Origin: Tenodera sinensis
Taxonomy: Eukaryota > Arthropoda > Insecta > Mantodea > Mantidae
NCBI GenBank assembly: GCA_030765045.1
Contig: CM060967.1
Span: forward strand, 121,673,912 to 121,737,911
DNA length: 64,000 nt
Direction: 5' to 3'
Shown here in pieces: positions 22,748 through 33,592 of this stretch. The notes beneath the pieces are model-generated. The model did no database searches and had not been told where the DNA came from. It saw nothing but the letters and a program-made list of their open reading frames with translations. A program made the position numbers and the translations under genes. The first letter of the stretch is position 1, and each line of letters opens with the position of its first letter.

Positions 22748-23000
22748 CTGCAAAATAAAACAATCAAATAATCAACTAGTGATTTTCACTCGTGTCTGTT
22801 TATCACATTTAACAGATTCAAGTATTTTCCACATCACAATTAATCGGATGCTTATTTGCTGCGTTATTTACCTGGGAATTTAAAAACATTCCTTCATTAA
22901 AATAAAATTTGTGATCATTTGTAAACAACTATTATATTTTAGTATAACTGCATAACGCAAATACCTAAAACTGTCGATAAAACAGAGTAAGAACAAAGGA

Positions 23001-24000
23001 NNNNNNNNNNNNNNNNNNNNNNNNNNNNNNNNNNNNNNNNNNNNNNNNNNNNNNNNNNNNNNNNNNNNNNNNNNNNNNNNNNNNNNNNNNNNNNNNNNNN
23101 NNNNNNNNNNNNNNNNNNNNNNNNNNNNNNNNNNNNNNNNNNNNNNNNNNNNNNNNNNNNNNNNNNNNNNNNNNNNNNNNNNNNNNNNNNNNNNNNNNNN
23201 NNNNNNNNNNNNNNNNNNNNNNNNNNNNNNNNNNNNNNNNNNNNNNNNNNNNNNNNNNNNNNNNNNNNNNNNNNNNNNNNNNNNNNNNNNNNNNNNNNNN
23301 NNNNNNNNNNNNNNNNNNNNNNNNNNNNNNNNNNNNNNNNNNNNNNNNNNNNNNNNNNNNNNNNNNNNNNNNNNNNNNNNNNNNNNNNNNNNNNNNNNNN
23401 NNNNNNNNNNNNNNNNNNNNNNNNNNNNNNNNNNNNNNNNNNNNNNNNNNNNNNNNNNNNNNNNNNNNNNNNNNNNNNNNNNNNNNNNNNNNNNNNNNNN
23501 NNNNNNNNNNNNNNNNNNNNNNNNNNNNNNNNNNNNNNNNNNNNNNNNNNNNNNNNNNNNNNNNNNNNNNNNNNNNNNNNNNNNNNNNNNNNNNNNNNNN
23601 NNNNNNNNNNNNNNNNNNNNNNNNNNNNNNNNNNNNNNNNNNNNNNNNNNNNNNNNNNNNNNNNNNNNNNNNNNNNNNNNNNNNNNNNNNNNNNNNNNNN
23701 NNNNNNNNNNNNNNNNNNNNNNNNNNNNNNNNNNNNNNNNNNNNNNNNNNNNNNNNNNNNNNNNNNNNNNNNNNNNNNNNNNNNNNNNNNNNNNNNNNNN
23801 NNNNNNNNNNNNNNNNNNNNNNNNNNNNNNNNNNNNNNNNNNNNNNNNNNNNNNNNNNNNNNNNNNNNNNNNNNNNNNNNNNNNNNNNNNNNNNNNNNNN
23901 NNNNNNNNNNNNNNNNNNNNNNNNNNNNNNNNNNNNNNNNNNNNNNNNNNNNNNNNNNNNNNNNNNNNNNNNNNNNNNNNNNNNNNNNNNNNNNNNNNNN
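23001..24000. other. Assembly gap (N x 1000)
   Basis: Exactly 1000 N, a round number typical of a placeholder, so the true size is unknown. Frames that appear to span it are artefacts. It lies 254 bp from the host exon on its 5' side. Confidence 0.99.
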
Positions 24001-25255
24001 ACAGATGTTACCGCCTGAGTGGTCCCGCTCGATAAATAGAAGGGGACAATGACTTGAACATGTCTGCAGAATGGCTTCCAATAGAATGTCCTGGAAAGGT
24101 TTGAACTATCGACCAAGAAGTGAATAAACAGATCACGGACATCCACAAAAGAGATGGATATAGCAGCTGTAATAATTGTAGTCGGAACAAATCTTAGAAG
24201 AAGAACTACAACTTTGTAGATATGTTATTTAAGAAACCAAGAGCATCCTTTGATGGTCAACTGCGCCTGCAGCCACTGCATCGTTGGAATTTGCATTTCA
24301 GAATCAGAAGTTGGAAACGTTATCCTTGATGGCTTTTCTTTCAGTTGCTGCCAATACTTCCCAACTTGTTTATTGACACTCTGCTACTGTCTTCAACACC
24401 AATGAGAGCCCGAATTACTCAAGTAAAGCAGGAGTATGTTCATTTTCTTTTCATTGCTGAAGGTATCACCTTTTGTTTCCATGTATTCTCCCAGGAAATG
24501 GCATGTCATCCATTCAACGTTCTCTATGTTAAATCGATATAACGATTTATTGCAATCTATACAACTTTCCCTTCGTAACCTATAAAGCTTCTTTCATTAA
24601 ATCTCTGCATATACTGCAGTCATTACTGGAGTCTGATACTGCAATCCCTCAGGAAAACTGCTCTCAAGAAGTAAATTGTCCTACAGGTCTAGGAGCAACA
24701 TGCGAGCTTCTGGTTCAAATCCAGTGTAGGCGATGGATTTTTATCGCGCGAAAAAATTCTTAGCATGGCTTTCTTAGAAAGGCAAGTAAAACCTTTTGTA
24801 GACTTACGGCACGTAAAAGAATCTCAAGCTGATAAAGAGGTCTCTGGCCCAGAGACTTAGGTGATTTTGCACACCACAACAGTTAAGAAGGGTTCACAAA
24901 TTTCCAAAGAGCAAACGTGAGTTGTTTCGTATTCTCGGGAATCAGCATCACAGTGCAGCTGTTGACTCCATCTCTTATTTGACTAAATGAAACAGTCTCA
25001 ACGCTTTGCTTTCATTGTTTTATTCATATTAAATTAACTTGAAATTTCCATTTAACGAATTTTGCCTCTGGTTTCTATTTCATTCATATTACTCATTGTT
25101 TCCAGCATGACATTTCAGTTTTCCTTTAAATGACAGGAGAAACTCAAGTGGGAGTGCGAACCTTGAAGTAGTCTACTTTGAAATGGCAATTTCTATTCGA
25201 TATTACCGAAACTAGAAAGAGAGGTAGCGGATAGGAAGTCTACTCCAGGTTGTAG
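24001..25255. other. Gene-free stretch with a degenerate SINE-like patch
   Basis: Around 24700-24830, GGTTCAAATCCAGTGTAGGCGATGG followed by GCACGTAAAAGAATCTC has a B-box-like element and a SINE-like body, but is too worn to classify. The rest shows nothing recognisable. Confidence 0.4.
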
Positions 25256-25500
25256 AGCATACATGGGGAGAACCAACACAATGTGTCACTTCCCTCGTAC
25301 ATAGTACACATAGTTTTAACCTCATCCACTCTCCTACACACCAGCTAGCTACCAGGCCACGCCCCCTCTGTTATCTATCTACCTCAGAGAACCACCAGTC
25401 GCTCAAATCGTGGTGTCAGTGGCGAGATCACGTCACATAACAAGGTAAAAAGATACTTCAAAGGCGAATGGGAACATAAGCACTTTTGTGTTCCTAGTAA
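25256..25500 (+). repeat. Unclassified repeat X, forward
   Basis: Second copy of the repeat at 8994-9228, in opposite orientation: CAATGTGTCACTTCC...AACCTCATCCACTCT...TATCTATCTACCTCAGAGAACC...AAAAAGATACTTCAAAG...AGCACTTTTGTGTTCCTAGTAAG. Confidence 0.7.
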
Positions 25501-26967
25501 GAATAAAGAAACTTTGGGTAATGTAATCAAATTCACCTAATCACAAAACTAATACATAATGTTTCTAATCGGTTTCGCCTTGGTACCGTGTTTGTAAATA
25601 CATGTGCATGCGTAAATACAGAACCGGATTCGTGAGGTGGCATGCATTTGTTGATGGCGTATGTGAAGGAGGTAAATACTCGATTTCACCCCTGTTCCCC
25701 ATGTCTGGAGTAGAGCAACACTGTCCACGCCAACTCCAGGCGTTGCATGCTGGAACTTTGATGTGCAGAAATTTCGTATGCATCTACGGTGAACATCTTC
25801 AGTGAAATTGAAATTTCATTTATGGGCACACTTTAACTGTTATGGTTATCAGCGACCATTTATATATCGGATGTGCAAGAGCACTTAATTTTGCTCAGGG
25901 GCCTCTTTATCAGATTTAAGGTTACTTTACGTGCTGTAAATTATTCCCAAAAACCCATGGCCTTCCACCGGATTTGAAGCTGTGACCTGTAACACAGAGA
26001 GTAACGCGGAAGCCAACAAACGTCTTGACGAAGGTTCTGTTGTAATTGACTCGTTGGTTGGGGTATTTATACCTAGGCTGCTTGCACCACTCCACTGAAA
26101 ATGTTCACCACAGATACGAAAAAAGCGCCTGGGCAACTCCAGTGAACCAGAGCTTATCATCCCGGAAGAATCCACTAGTTATACTCATGACTCCTGCCAT
26201 GAAAGCTTTCGACTATATATTTATAAAACGTGTCTCTCTTCCTTGGGGATTCTGTTATGGACTGCATCGTTCCTGAACTGAAATAAAATTGTCGTAAATT
26301 TGAGAGGAACCCGGAACGCTGAGAATCCGGCACCCAGACATAGCCGTGGATAAGCCCTCGAATAGGAGTGGTATTTTATTTTCAGTCGAGGTGCATTTCG
26401 TGGACATGAACTCTGTGTTCTCCAAAGTATCAGATGGATCTGCAGGTCACATCTTGCATCCGGCTTTAGCACTCGCCGTCCAAGGTTCTTAACCAAGAGC
26501 TTCTGTTGTCCTCTTGCAAGACTGCTTTGACAAAACAAACTACATAAAACATCGTGGCAAATGACCCTATCTTTTCCATGCTGTTGAAGTTCCGTTAATT
26601 TATAACCCTTCCTTAAGAATAAATAGCCATATTCCCTCAGGATTTCCTGAATAATCCCGTTAAGTTCATGATTTGTGTGGTTTACTCATATAATCGCCCA
26701 CGCGGTCGCCTCGCGACTGTACAGAAACATTACAGCGGAAAAGAATGAAGAAGAAAAACGACAGACTCGCTTGGTATGTTTCCGTAAAACTCTGGAACTG
26801 CTGACTTGTTTTGTTTGAAAAAATTATATCTGTAACTTCTCACAAAATGTATTTTCCTTTCTTTGGATCTTCTTAAGTTATGAAAGGCAAGCTTTTCCAG
26901 CAATATATGTATCTAGGAAAGCATTTTATGACTGGATTCCGTAAATAGTTTTACGCTGTGTTATGAC
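25501..26967. other. Gene-free stretch with one tRNA-like patch at ~25925-26010
   Basis: 25925-26010 on the minus strand reads TTACAGGTCACAGCTTCAAATCCGGTGG then CCATGGGTTTTTGGGAATAATTTACAGCACGTA, a worn tRNA-derived SINE. Other parts have short open frames without motifs. Confidence 0.4.
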
Positions 26968-27145
26968 TTACTCTGATACGTGCTTAAATTACAGGAAGTA
27001 TTGTATTTGTTTCATAAATTCTATATTGAGATTTTATCACTCTAAATACATGTGTTGAAATTCACTAATAGAAAGTGCATTTTCAAAAGTTCTGCGTCTG
27101 TCAACAGTGTAACTCAGAAACGAAAAACAAACTGGGTATTAACCC
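26968..27145 (+). mobile_element. R850 repeat, copy K, 5' part (old)
   Basis: Diverged forward 5' end (ACAGGAAGTATTGTATTTG ... AGTGTAACTCAGAAACGAAAAAC), stopping at CTGGGTATTAA. The fragment at 28110-28510 starts near the next consensus position, so the two are probably one copy split by ~960 bp. Confidence 0.6.
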
Positions 27146-28109
27146 TCCTGTCATTTGGCAACACAGACATTCAAAGTTTTAGAATATTTTAAGTGTTCCT
27201 TGTTACTTTTATATTATATTAGCATTTAAGAACAACAGAGGTATTACTAGTGTGCCAGTAATTTTAGGTCACATGCCAAATACACCATTTTTGTTGCATT
27301 TTAATTTTATTATATGATAATTTGTGTGTTCTTAGTAATTGGTGTTAAACTATGTTAAATTATGAGTAAGATAAAACAGCTCTCTGTTATAAATTAATGA
27401 TATTCAGTATACTATGGATATAAACGCGTTGCTCAATATTTTCTGCGACGAAAATTATTACTAGGAAATCGTATTTTGGATAAATTGAGTCTTAACCATA
27501 ATAAAATATCATTGGAATCGACGAACATCGCATAGATTGTAACATATACGCAATAATTATTTGAAATATAATAGTTTAAAACAAAAATAATTACGGAATA
27601 ACTTCAACAAAAATCAAGAGCTTTTATACCTTGCTTAATTGAAGTAAAACCAAATATTGTAAAGATCAGTGATTATAAAATGTAATCGACGTGAATAAAA
27701 AGAATTTATAAGAGATACATCATTTTCGAACGACTTCCCTGCACCCGTAATGCACCTGTAAGTCAGAAGGAGCCGAGCGGCAAACGACCGCCGCAGTAGT
27801 TATTTATATTGTAAACGTATTAACTTCTTTCACTAATATTGCGATTTATTTCCTTTTCTCTTTCAAAAATCAAAATCCATACAGTAGGGGTCTAATGTAA
27901 CCCCGTCATCATCCACGCGTATCAACTCCCCGTTTATTTTACGTGGGCGCTCCCCATCGTTTACTAGAGTCGCTGGCATTAAGCTCACGACGTTCTGCTT
28001 TGGCTGGATGACCAGTTTATTTCGTTTGGTCCTTCCTGTTCAAATTAGTTCCTTTAAGGTACCTGTGACAGGGATACCAATACGGGTTCAAGAATTAGAA
28101 GAAGAATGG
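27146..28109. other. Probable ~960-bp insertion splitting an old R850 copy
   Basis: It starts TTAACCCTCCTGTCATTTGG, reminiscent of a TTAA-CCCT piggyBac-type end. The other end (ACCTGTGACAGGGATACC) is only loosely complementary and no TTAA is present there. No coding remains are seen. 27720-28060 is GC-richer. Confidence 0.35.
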
Positions 28110-28510
28110 GATGTATAGTAAAATAATTCATGCAATAGAATGTGACACGAAGACTTTGTAAAACAAGATTCCCCCATCCAAACTGCCCTTTATTTATATA
28201 CGAATTTCGACAAATCTGAAGTTTCTAAAAATGTTCTGCTTTGATTAAATTACATAGTGTTTAACACATTTTCAGAACAAATGAAGTGTATATCTGTAGT
28301 TTGTTGGGAAAAGCTTCCCAAGACTTCATTCTGAATGATTTTTGTATTACTGGTAAACCTGAGATGCATACAATGCATTGCTCAGAAAAAACGTTGTTGA
28401 AACAGACAATAAGTTAATCATTTCGGAGATACCCCTCGTTTTCTATTTAATTTCGCAACACTTTCCTCAAATGGAAAGGCGATATTCTTTTTTCTCCAGT
28501 TCTCCGCTTC
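28110..28510 (+). mobile_element. R850 repeat, copy K, inner part (old)
   Basis: Diverged forward segment: GTGACACGAAGACTTTG, CCATCCAAACTGCCCTTTA, AATGAAGTGTATATCTG, TTACTGGTAAACC, CATTTCGGAGATACC, TCAAATGGAAAGGCGATATTC. The 3' end is missing. Confidence 0.6.
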
Positions 28511-29221
28511 ACTCGTCCCAACTTTCTCGAAGAAAATAAAGAGCTATGGCTTCTGTGTGCCACGCGTACTTGGAGGTACTAACTTAGCTGAAAACACATT
28601 CCTGTTAATATCTAAAATTTTTATTGTGCAAATTAAATGAATACTGATGTAATGTCGTTCATTTCATTGTACTGAAACATCAGTACAAATATCCACATTT
28701 ATACCTACCCTAACACCCGTATAGGAATTGCTTTAACTTTCAATGAAGTGAATACATACGTATTAACTATTGTGAAATCGATCGCCGGCGCACGTCAGAG
28801 ACGCTCAAGGTCAATCTACCTTACACCACTGCTTGTAAATACGCGACTCACAACGAAACGGTCAGAACAAAGACCACTACTCATACGTGGCAGAGCAAAG
28901 CGATTCCAGACAGTCCTAGAAGTTGTTTACATACCCGGCCTGTTTATCAGAAGCCGTAGTTGAGAAAAGCTGTATTTTCCAGAGAATTATCGGAAACTTC
29001 GTCTTGAATATACAAACGAGTGCGCGAGCCAGTGTTATAGTAGTTTTTCGGACACATAATTTAGACACTTAATGGTCGCGTCCAAGCGAGTGTATCGTCG
29101 AAGCCAACCGTTTGTAAGACAGAAAGAATACTGTAAGTAGTATTTACGTCAAGGTTGCGATCGAGAAAACAGCTGTGCGTTGCAATGTCACAACCAGCTC
29201 TAGATTGTGTTTTTGTTATTT
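28511..29221. other. Gene-free stretch
   Basis: No gene or repeat recognised. 28780-28960 has slightly raised GC and a 71-codon open frame without motifs. Confidence 0.5.
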
Positions 29222-29576
29222 AGTTTTAGAAATTGGCGGCGCCCAGGCCGAGCGCTTAGCGTGCTAACCTAGGCGAGCTGGGTTCGATCCCAGGGACCCG
29301 CATGTGGTGTTCGTGGTGTACGAAGCGGCGTCTGGGTGGGTTTTCTCCGAGTGCTCCAGTTTTCCCCGCCACTCATTCCACCAATTGCTCCATTATCACC
29401 TTTCCAATCATCCATTTCACTTGTATTTCATATCATGCTCTTCCTCACTCTCATACCTGGTGCTTGGCTGACCACCCGTTTCCCAACAGGCGTCTGACCC
29501 TAGGCACTGGCTTGCAAGTCCTAGGGGGTGTAAGCCCTCCATAAGGGCAGGGTAGTCAGAAGAGAAGTTTTAGAAA
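29222..29576 (+). mobile_element. SINE-2 copy, forward, with 11-bp target duplication
   Basis: AGTTTTAGAAA is present at 29222-29232 and 29566-29576. The 333-bp element between starts TTGGCGGCGCCCAGGCCGAG, has the B-box-like GGTTCGATCCC and GGGACCCGCATGTGGTG, and ends TAAGGGCAGGGTAGTCAGAAGAG. It is the best-preserved SINE-2 copy here and sets the family's length. Confidence 0.85.
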
Positions 29577-30164
29577 ATAAATTGACTGAAAAAGTAGCTG
29601 AAAGAACCATTTATGCCACTGGTGTCAGATGTGGGACTACTCACATTGTGATATTATCCCAATATTTTAGAACTTTATTGTACTATTTATTATTTTGCAT
29701 CTCAATGAAAACATTGTAATGAAGACTGAAGAGTTGCAGTTGTCAAACAAACAAAAACGTATAAATACTGCATCACTTATGTTTTAGTCCTCGTTTTATA
29801 ATGGGTATCCAACGCTGTGCAGGCCATTATTTGGAGCCTTCACTGTTACTGTAATGTTTATTGAGAATTTTCTGTGAAGTAAACGTCGTTAAGTGAGTTA
29901 TTAACGACAAACAAGGTAGGGACATCACATGGGAAGCAATGGATCGGAAAGAGCAATTTGTTTGCCAGTTGAGATTGCCTAATGACATGATCATTAGTGC
30001 GTACGTTATTCAATGGCCTATTACATTATCATAATTATATCTAGCCCCTCTTTTGTAACCCTTGCAACCAGTACATAAATCTATGGAAATGCCTGATGTT
30101 CCATCCTAAACCACGCTTTCATTCGTTATGCAATTCAAGGCAAAGATATAATGGAATTGCATTT
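29577..30164. other. Gene-free stretch
   Basis: AT-rich sequence with no recognisable feature. Confidence 0.5.
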
Positions 30165-30508
30165 ATTAGCATTATTGTTGTTATTATCGTCGTCATTATC
30201 GTTATCATTATGTATCATCATTATCATCATTAAGTTGTCGACGGGCCCCTAAACTCCATCAATCTAATCATTATCATCATCACCATTACCACTACTATTA
30301 CCATTATTACCACCATTATTACCACCATTATTACTATTATTATTAGTATTATCATTTTTATCATGATCATTATCGTTATCATCGTTATCACTATCATTAT
30401 TATAATCATTATCATTATTATAATCATCATCACCACCACCACAATCATCACCATTATTATTGTTATTATTACTATCATTATTATTATTACTATCATTATT
30501 ATTATTAC

Positions 30509-30598
<90 letters not shown>
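30165..30598. repeat. (ATT/ATC/ACC)n microsatellite
   Basis: Over 400 bp of trinucleotide repeat. It is a mixture of ATT, ATC and ACC variants on the left and pure ATT at 30508-30598. It abuts the 5' end of R850 copy M. Confidence 0.95.
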
Positions 30599-30601
<3 letters not shown>

Positions 30602-30706
30602 TTTCTCCACAAAGTATAATAAGTACAGGAAATATTGTACTCCACCCCAAAAATTCGATTTCCAGATTTCACCGGAAATATGTTTATTTGGAGGCTCCCT
30701 GAATCC

Positions 30707-30792
<86 letters not shown>

Positions 30793-31403
30793 CGTGCGTG
30801 CGTGCGTGTGTCTGTGGACAGCATTGCTCACAAACGAAAGGTTGATTAAAAATCAAAGTTGGTATTTAAATTTAATATTTTTGAAGGATGCGACACGAAG
30901 ATTTTCAAGAAAATTGTTTCACCCTAAACTACCCTTTACATGCAAAGTTTTTCGAAAAATTTTTATTTTCTTGAAAATTAGTAACGATTTTGACTAAAAT
31001 GTCATATGTTTTAGATATTTTTATGGCAAATGAAATGTATATCTTGAATTTTCTGACTGTAGCCCATGTAGAGCTATTACTCTGTATGACTTTTGCATAA
31101 ATGCTATCTCATAACAGATAGACAAAATCTTACTGTACAAAAAATGTAGATCTTGCTAAAGTACAGAATTTCTGTCTGAATACATTTTTTGTAGTGTGAA
31201 TCATTTCGGCGGTATTCCTTGTAGTTTGTGTCAGTTTGGTAAAACTTAAACTTTCGTCAAATGGAACATCGTTATTCATTAAGATAATTGGTGCAAATGT
31301 TTATCTTGACTGACAGGAAGAAGATACAGGAATAAGGGTCTGTAAGAATGGTTAGTACAAGAGTAGAGAAAGTTATATGTGTGCAACAGATCAGATATTT
31401 TTC
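30599..31403 (+). mobile_element. R850 repeat, copy M, nearly full length
   Basis: Forward copy from TACTTTCTCCACAAAGTATA to GTAGAGAAAGTTATATGTGTGCAACAGATCAGATATTTTTC, with a long (TG)n at 30711-30785. About 70 bp are missing near 31280. The LINE begins immediately after it. Confidence 0.85.
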
Positions 31404-31482
31404 ATTTCCGTTTAGGTGCCGCCTTTAACATGGAAGGTTATATCGGCGGTTTTTAACCTTTTGGAACATTTGTTCAACAGCA

Positions 31483-32427
31483 ATGGTGTTCACTCGTTTA
31501 ACAGTGATTTTGAACTTTGGGTTTCTATTACTTTGGATTAAAGTAAATATTGAGAAAGGTAAAGCGGTAACGGAGGCCAAAGTGTGGAAAGAGGCGAAAG
31601 CAATAAAGCAAGAAACATCAAAAAGTTTTGCACATGTAGCAGCTACTCCAGTAATAACAGGAAAACAACAACAAGTAAGGAGGGCACTGGAGAAGAAAAA
31701 ACATGTTGTTTTTATCTCATCAAAAACAAATATGGATATCAAAGAATTACAAGCAACAGTTACCAAGAATCTAAATCCAGCAAAAAATAAAATAAAAATT
31801 AGTAGTTGCAGACCAGTAGGAAATAATGTAATTTTAGAGATGGAAACAAAAGAGGACGTGGATAAAGTGATTAATAGTAAAGATTTATTGGAAAAAAATT
31901 TGAAAATTGAGGAGCCGAAGAAGAGAGATCCGCAAATCATTATGTACAATGTTTTGACAGGAGTTTCAAATGAGGAGTTGAAGGAAAATCTGTATCATCA
32001 GAATTTTGAGGATCGTATGACGAAAGAAGAGTTTGGTAAACAATTTTTGTTGAAATTTAAAACAGGACCAAGAAATAGAGCTACAGTGCATCATGTTGCT
32101 GCAGTCTCAGCAAAATTATGGAAACAAATTGTGGAAATGGAAAGAGTATATATTGGTTTTCAAGCAGTTAGTGTAAAGAATTATGTTTCTGTACCACAGT
32201 GCTTGAATTGTTATAATTATGGACATGTGGCAAAATCATGCAGAGAGGAAAGGAAAACGTGTGGAAATTGTGGAGAATATGATCACCAGAGGAAGGATTG
32301 TCAAAAGTCAGCGCAAAATATTTGTGTTCCCTGCACAAGAAGAAAGAAGACCTGTGGAGGAAAAGGAAATTGTTCAACATACAATATGATGTTGGAAAGA
32401 ATAATTTCTAGAATCGATTATGGATAA
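31483..32427 (+). CDS. LINE ORF1: zinc-knuckle nucleic-acid-binding protein
   Basis: 314 codons from ATG at 31483. Near the C-terminus are a CCHC knuckle C240-x2-C243-x4-H248-x4-C253 (CLNCYNYGHVAKSC), a second at C260-x2-C263-x4-H268-x4-C273 (CGNCGEYDHQRKDC), and a third, irregular Cys cluster (C281, C284, C291, C297). Such arrays are typical of ORF1 proteins of R1/I-type LINEs, which bind the element RNA in a ribonucleoprotein particle. The middle (residues ~60-220) is Lys/Glu-rich with a likely RRM-like or coiled fold, not clearly recognised. Residues 1-20 (RLTVILNFGFLLLWIK) are hydrophobic and unlike the rest, so the true start may lie at a later codon or upstream sequence may be lost. The stop overlaps the next frame's start. 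Confidence 0.88.
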   Translation: MVFTRLTVILNFGFLLLWIKVNIEKGKAVTEAKVWKEAKAIKQETSKSFAHVAATPVITGKQQQVRRALEKKKHVVFISSKTNMDIKELQATVTKNLNPAKNKIKISSCRPVGNNVILEMETKEDVDKVINSKDLLEKNLKIEEPKKRDPQIIMYNVLTGVSNEELKENLYHQNFEDRMTKEEFGKQFLLKFKTGPRNRATVHHVAAVSAKLWKQIVEMERVYIGFQAVSVKNYVSVPQCLNCYNYGHVAKSCREERKTCGNCGEYDHQRKDCQKSAQNICVPCTRRKKTCGGKGNCSTYNMMLERIISRIDYG

Positions 32428-33592
32428 TAAAGCTTCAAAGTATCCCTTAGCAGTAAAAAAGAACAGAAATACTCCATGTAGGATAAGGAGAAATATTAAA
32501 AGAGTAATAGAATATAAAAAAAGAAAAGATAATTTAAGTGATAAAAATTGTAAAGTAGAAGAAGAGATAGACATAGAAAAAAGTGTATTAAATAAGAATG
32601 TTAGGGAGAATTATAAAGAGGAAGAATTGAGAAATATAATATGTGTCGAGGCTATAGTACATAATGAACCAAAACAAAGTAGGTTAAATAATATAGATAA
32701 TAAAGAAAAGATAAATCAAAGGATTCCGAAATTTATAAATTTTGAGAAAAAAGAAGTTCTAATACATCAAGATGTAATAGAATATGATAATATATGTATA
32801 GAGCATGAGGAAAAAGAGAATGTAAATTTAGTAGTTGAACAAGGAAGTGAGAAAAGTAAGGAAAAGAAAAGTGAAAATGAAAATGTTAAGGAAATTTATC
32901 AAAATTTTGAGCTAATGTTAAAATTAAGTAGACTTGAAGAACCTAAAACATTGATGGCAGCCTTAAGACTTGTTGTGCGAAAATTATATGAAAATGGAGA
33001 TAAAATTACTTTTACGATCCCAAATGCCATAGATAAAATGGAATTAAGAACAAAAAATTTACCAACCAATGCAGAGGATCTAAAAGATTTATTAGAGAAA
33101 GCTTTTGAAAGAAGAGGAGAAATTTTGGACCTGGAAGAACTGTATAATGATTTCGTATTATGCTATGGAAGGGTGGTATTTGATTCGTCAGCAAATTGGC
33201 CTTATTGCTACGTGCAGACCAGACATCCGGGGACAATTAGAAAAATGAAACAAGTAAAAGAAAAGCCAAAGGAAATTATAATTATTAATAAACAGACTGA
33301 TACAGTATTTAAACCAAAACCAATATCTTGTAAAATAAATACTAAAAAAATTCCGAGCAGAATTAACAAATCAGACAATGTGATAGGATCTTGTATATCG
33401 GCCATTAACACAAGTAATAAGATAAACTTAAATCAGAAGAATAAAGTAACCCAAGTGAGGAAACCCATAACAAAACGAAAATTTTTTAACCATAATATGG
33501 CAAAGGAAGTGGATGAAAATAGACAAAATTTTGCTAAATTAAGAACAAATGTTTTTAGCGGACTAAGTTTTAAAAATTTATCATGGAAATAA
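32420..33592 (+). CDS. LINE middle ORF: unrecognised 390-residue protein
   Basis: ATG at 32420 lies inside the ORF1 end (ATGGATAA). The frame is open for 390 codons and ends TAA 33590-33592, overlapping ORF2. The first ~150 residues are highly charged (Lys/Glu/Asn-rich). Residues ~160-280 look folded (LMLKLSRLEEPKTLMAALRL, then DLKDLLEKAFERRGEILDL and FDSSANWPYCYVQTRHP). The C-terminal ~100 residues are basic (Lys/Asn/Ile-rich). No zinc finger, protease or RNase H motif is visible. Most R1-clade elements described to me have two ORFs, so a separate middle frame is unusual. It could be a split-off part of ORF1 or an accessory protein. The open length and position between two conserved ORFs argue that it is translated. 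Confidence 0.8.
   Translation: MDNKASKYPLAVKKNRNTPCRIRRNIKRVIEYKKRKDNLSDKNCKVEEEIDIEKSVLNKNVRENYKEEELRNIICVEAIVHNEPKQSRLNNIDNKEKINQRIPKFINFEKKEVLIHQDVIEYDNICIEHEEKENVNLVVEQGSEKSKEKKSENENVKEIYQNFELMLKLSRLEEPKTLMAALRLVVRKLYENGDKITFTIPNAIDKMELRTKNLPTNAEDLKDLLEKAFERRGEILDLEELYNDFVLCYGRVVFDSSANWPYCYVQTRHPGTIRKMKQVKEKPKEIIIINKQTDTVFKPKPISCKINTKKIPSRINKSDNVIGSCISAINTSNKINLNQKNKVTQVRKPITKRKFFNHNMAKEVDENRQNFAKLRTNVFSGLSFKNLSWK

Noticed and set aside
23001..24000. Two long minus-strand frames of 380-393 codons
   Set aside because: They consist almost entirely of N; artefact of the gap.
26221..26538. 105-codon minus-strand frame
   Set aside because: Low-complexity-free but without motif, homologue memory or splice signals; not supported.
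31425..31949. 174-codon minus-strand frame inside the LINE
   Set aside because: Antisense shadow of LINE ORF1, caused by its A-rich sense strand.
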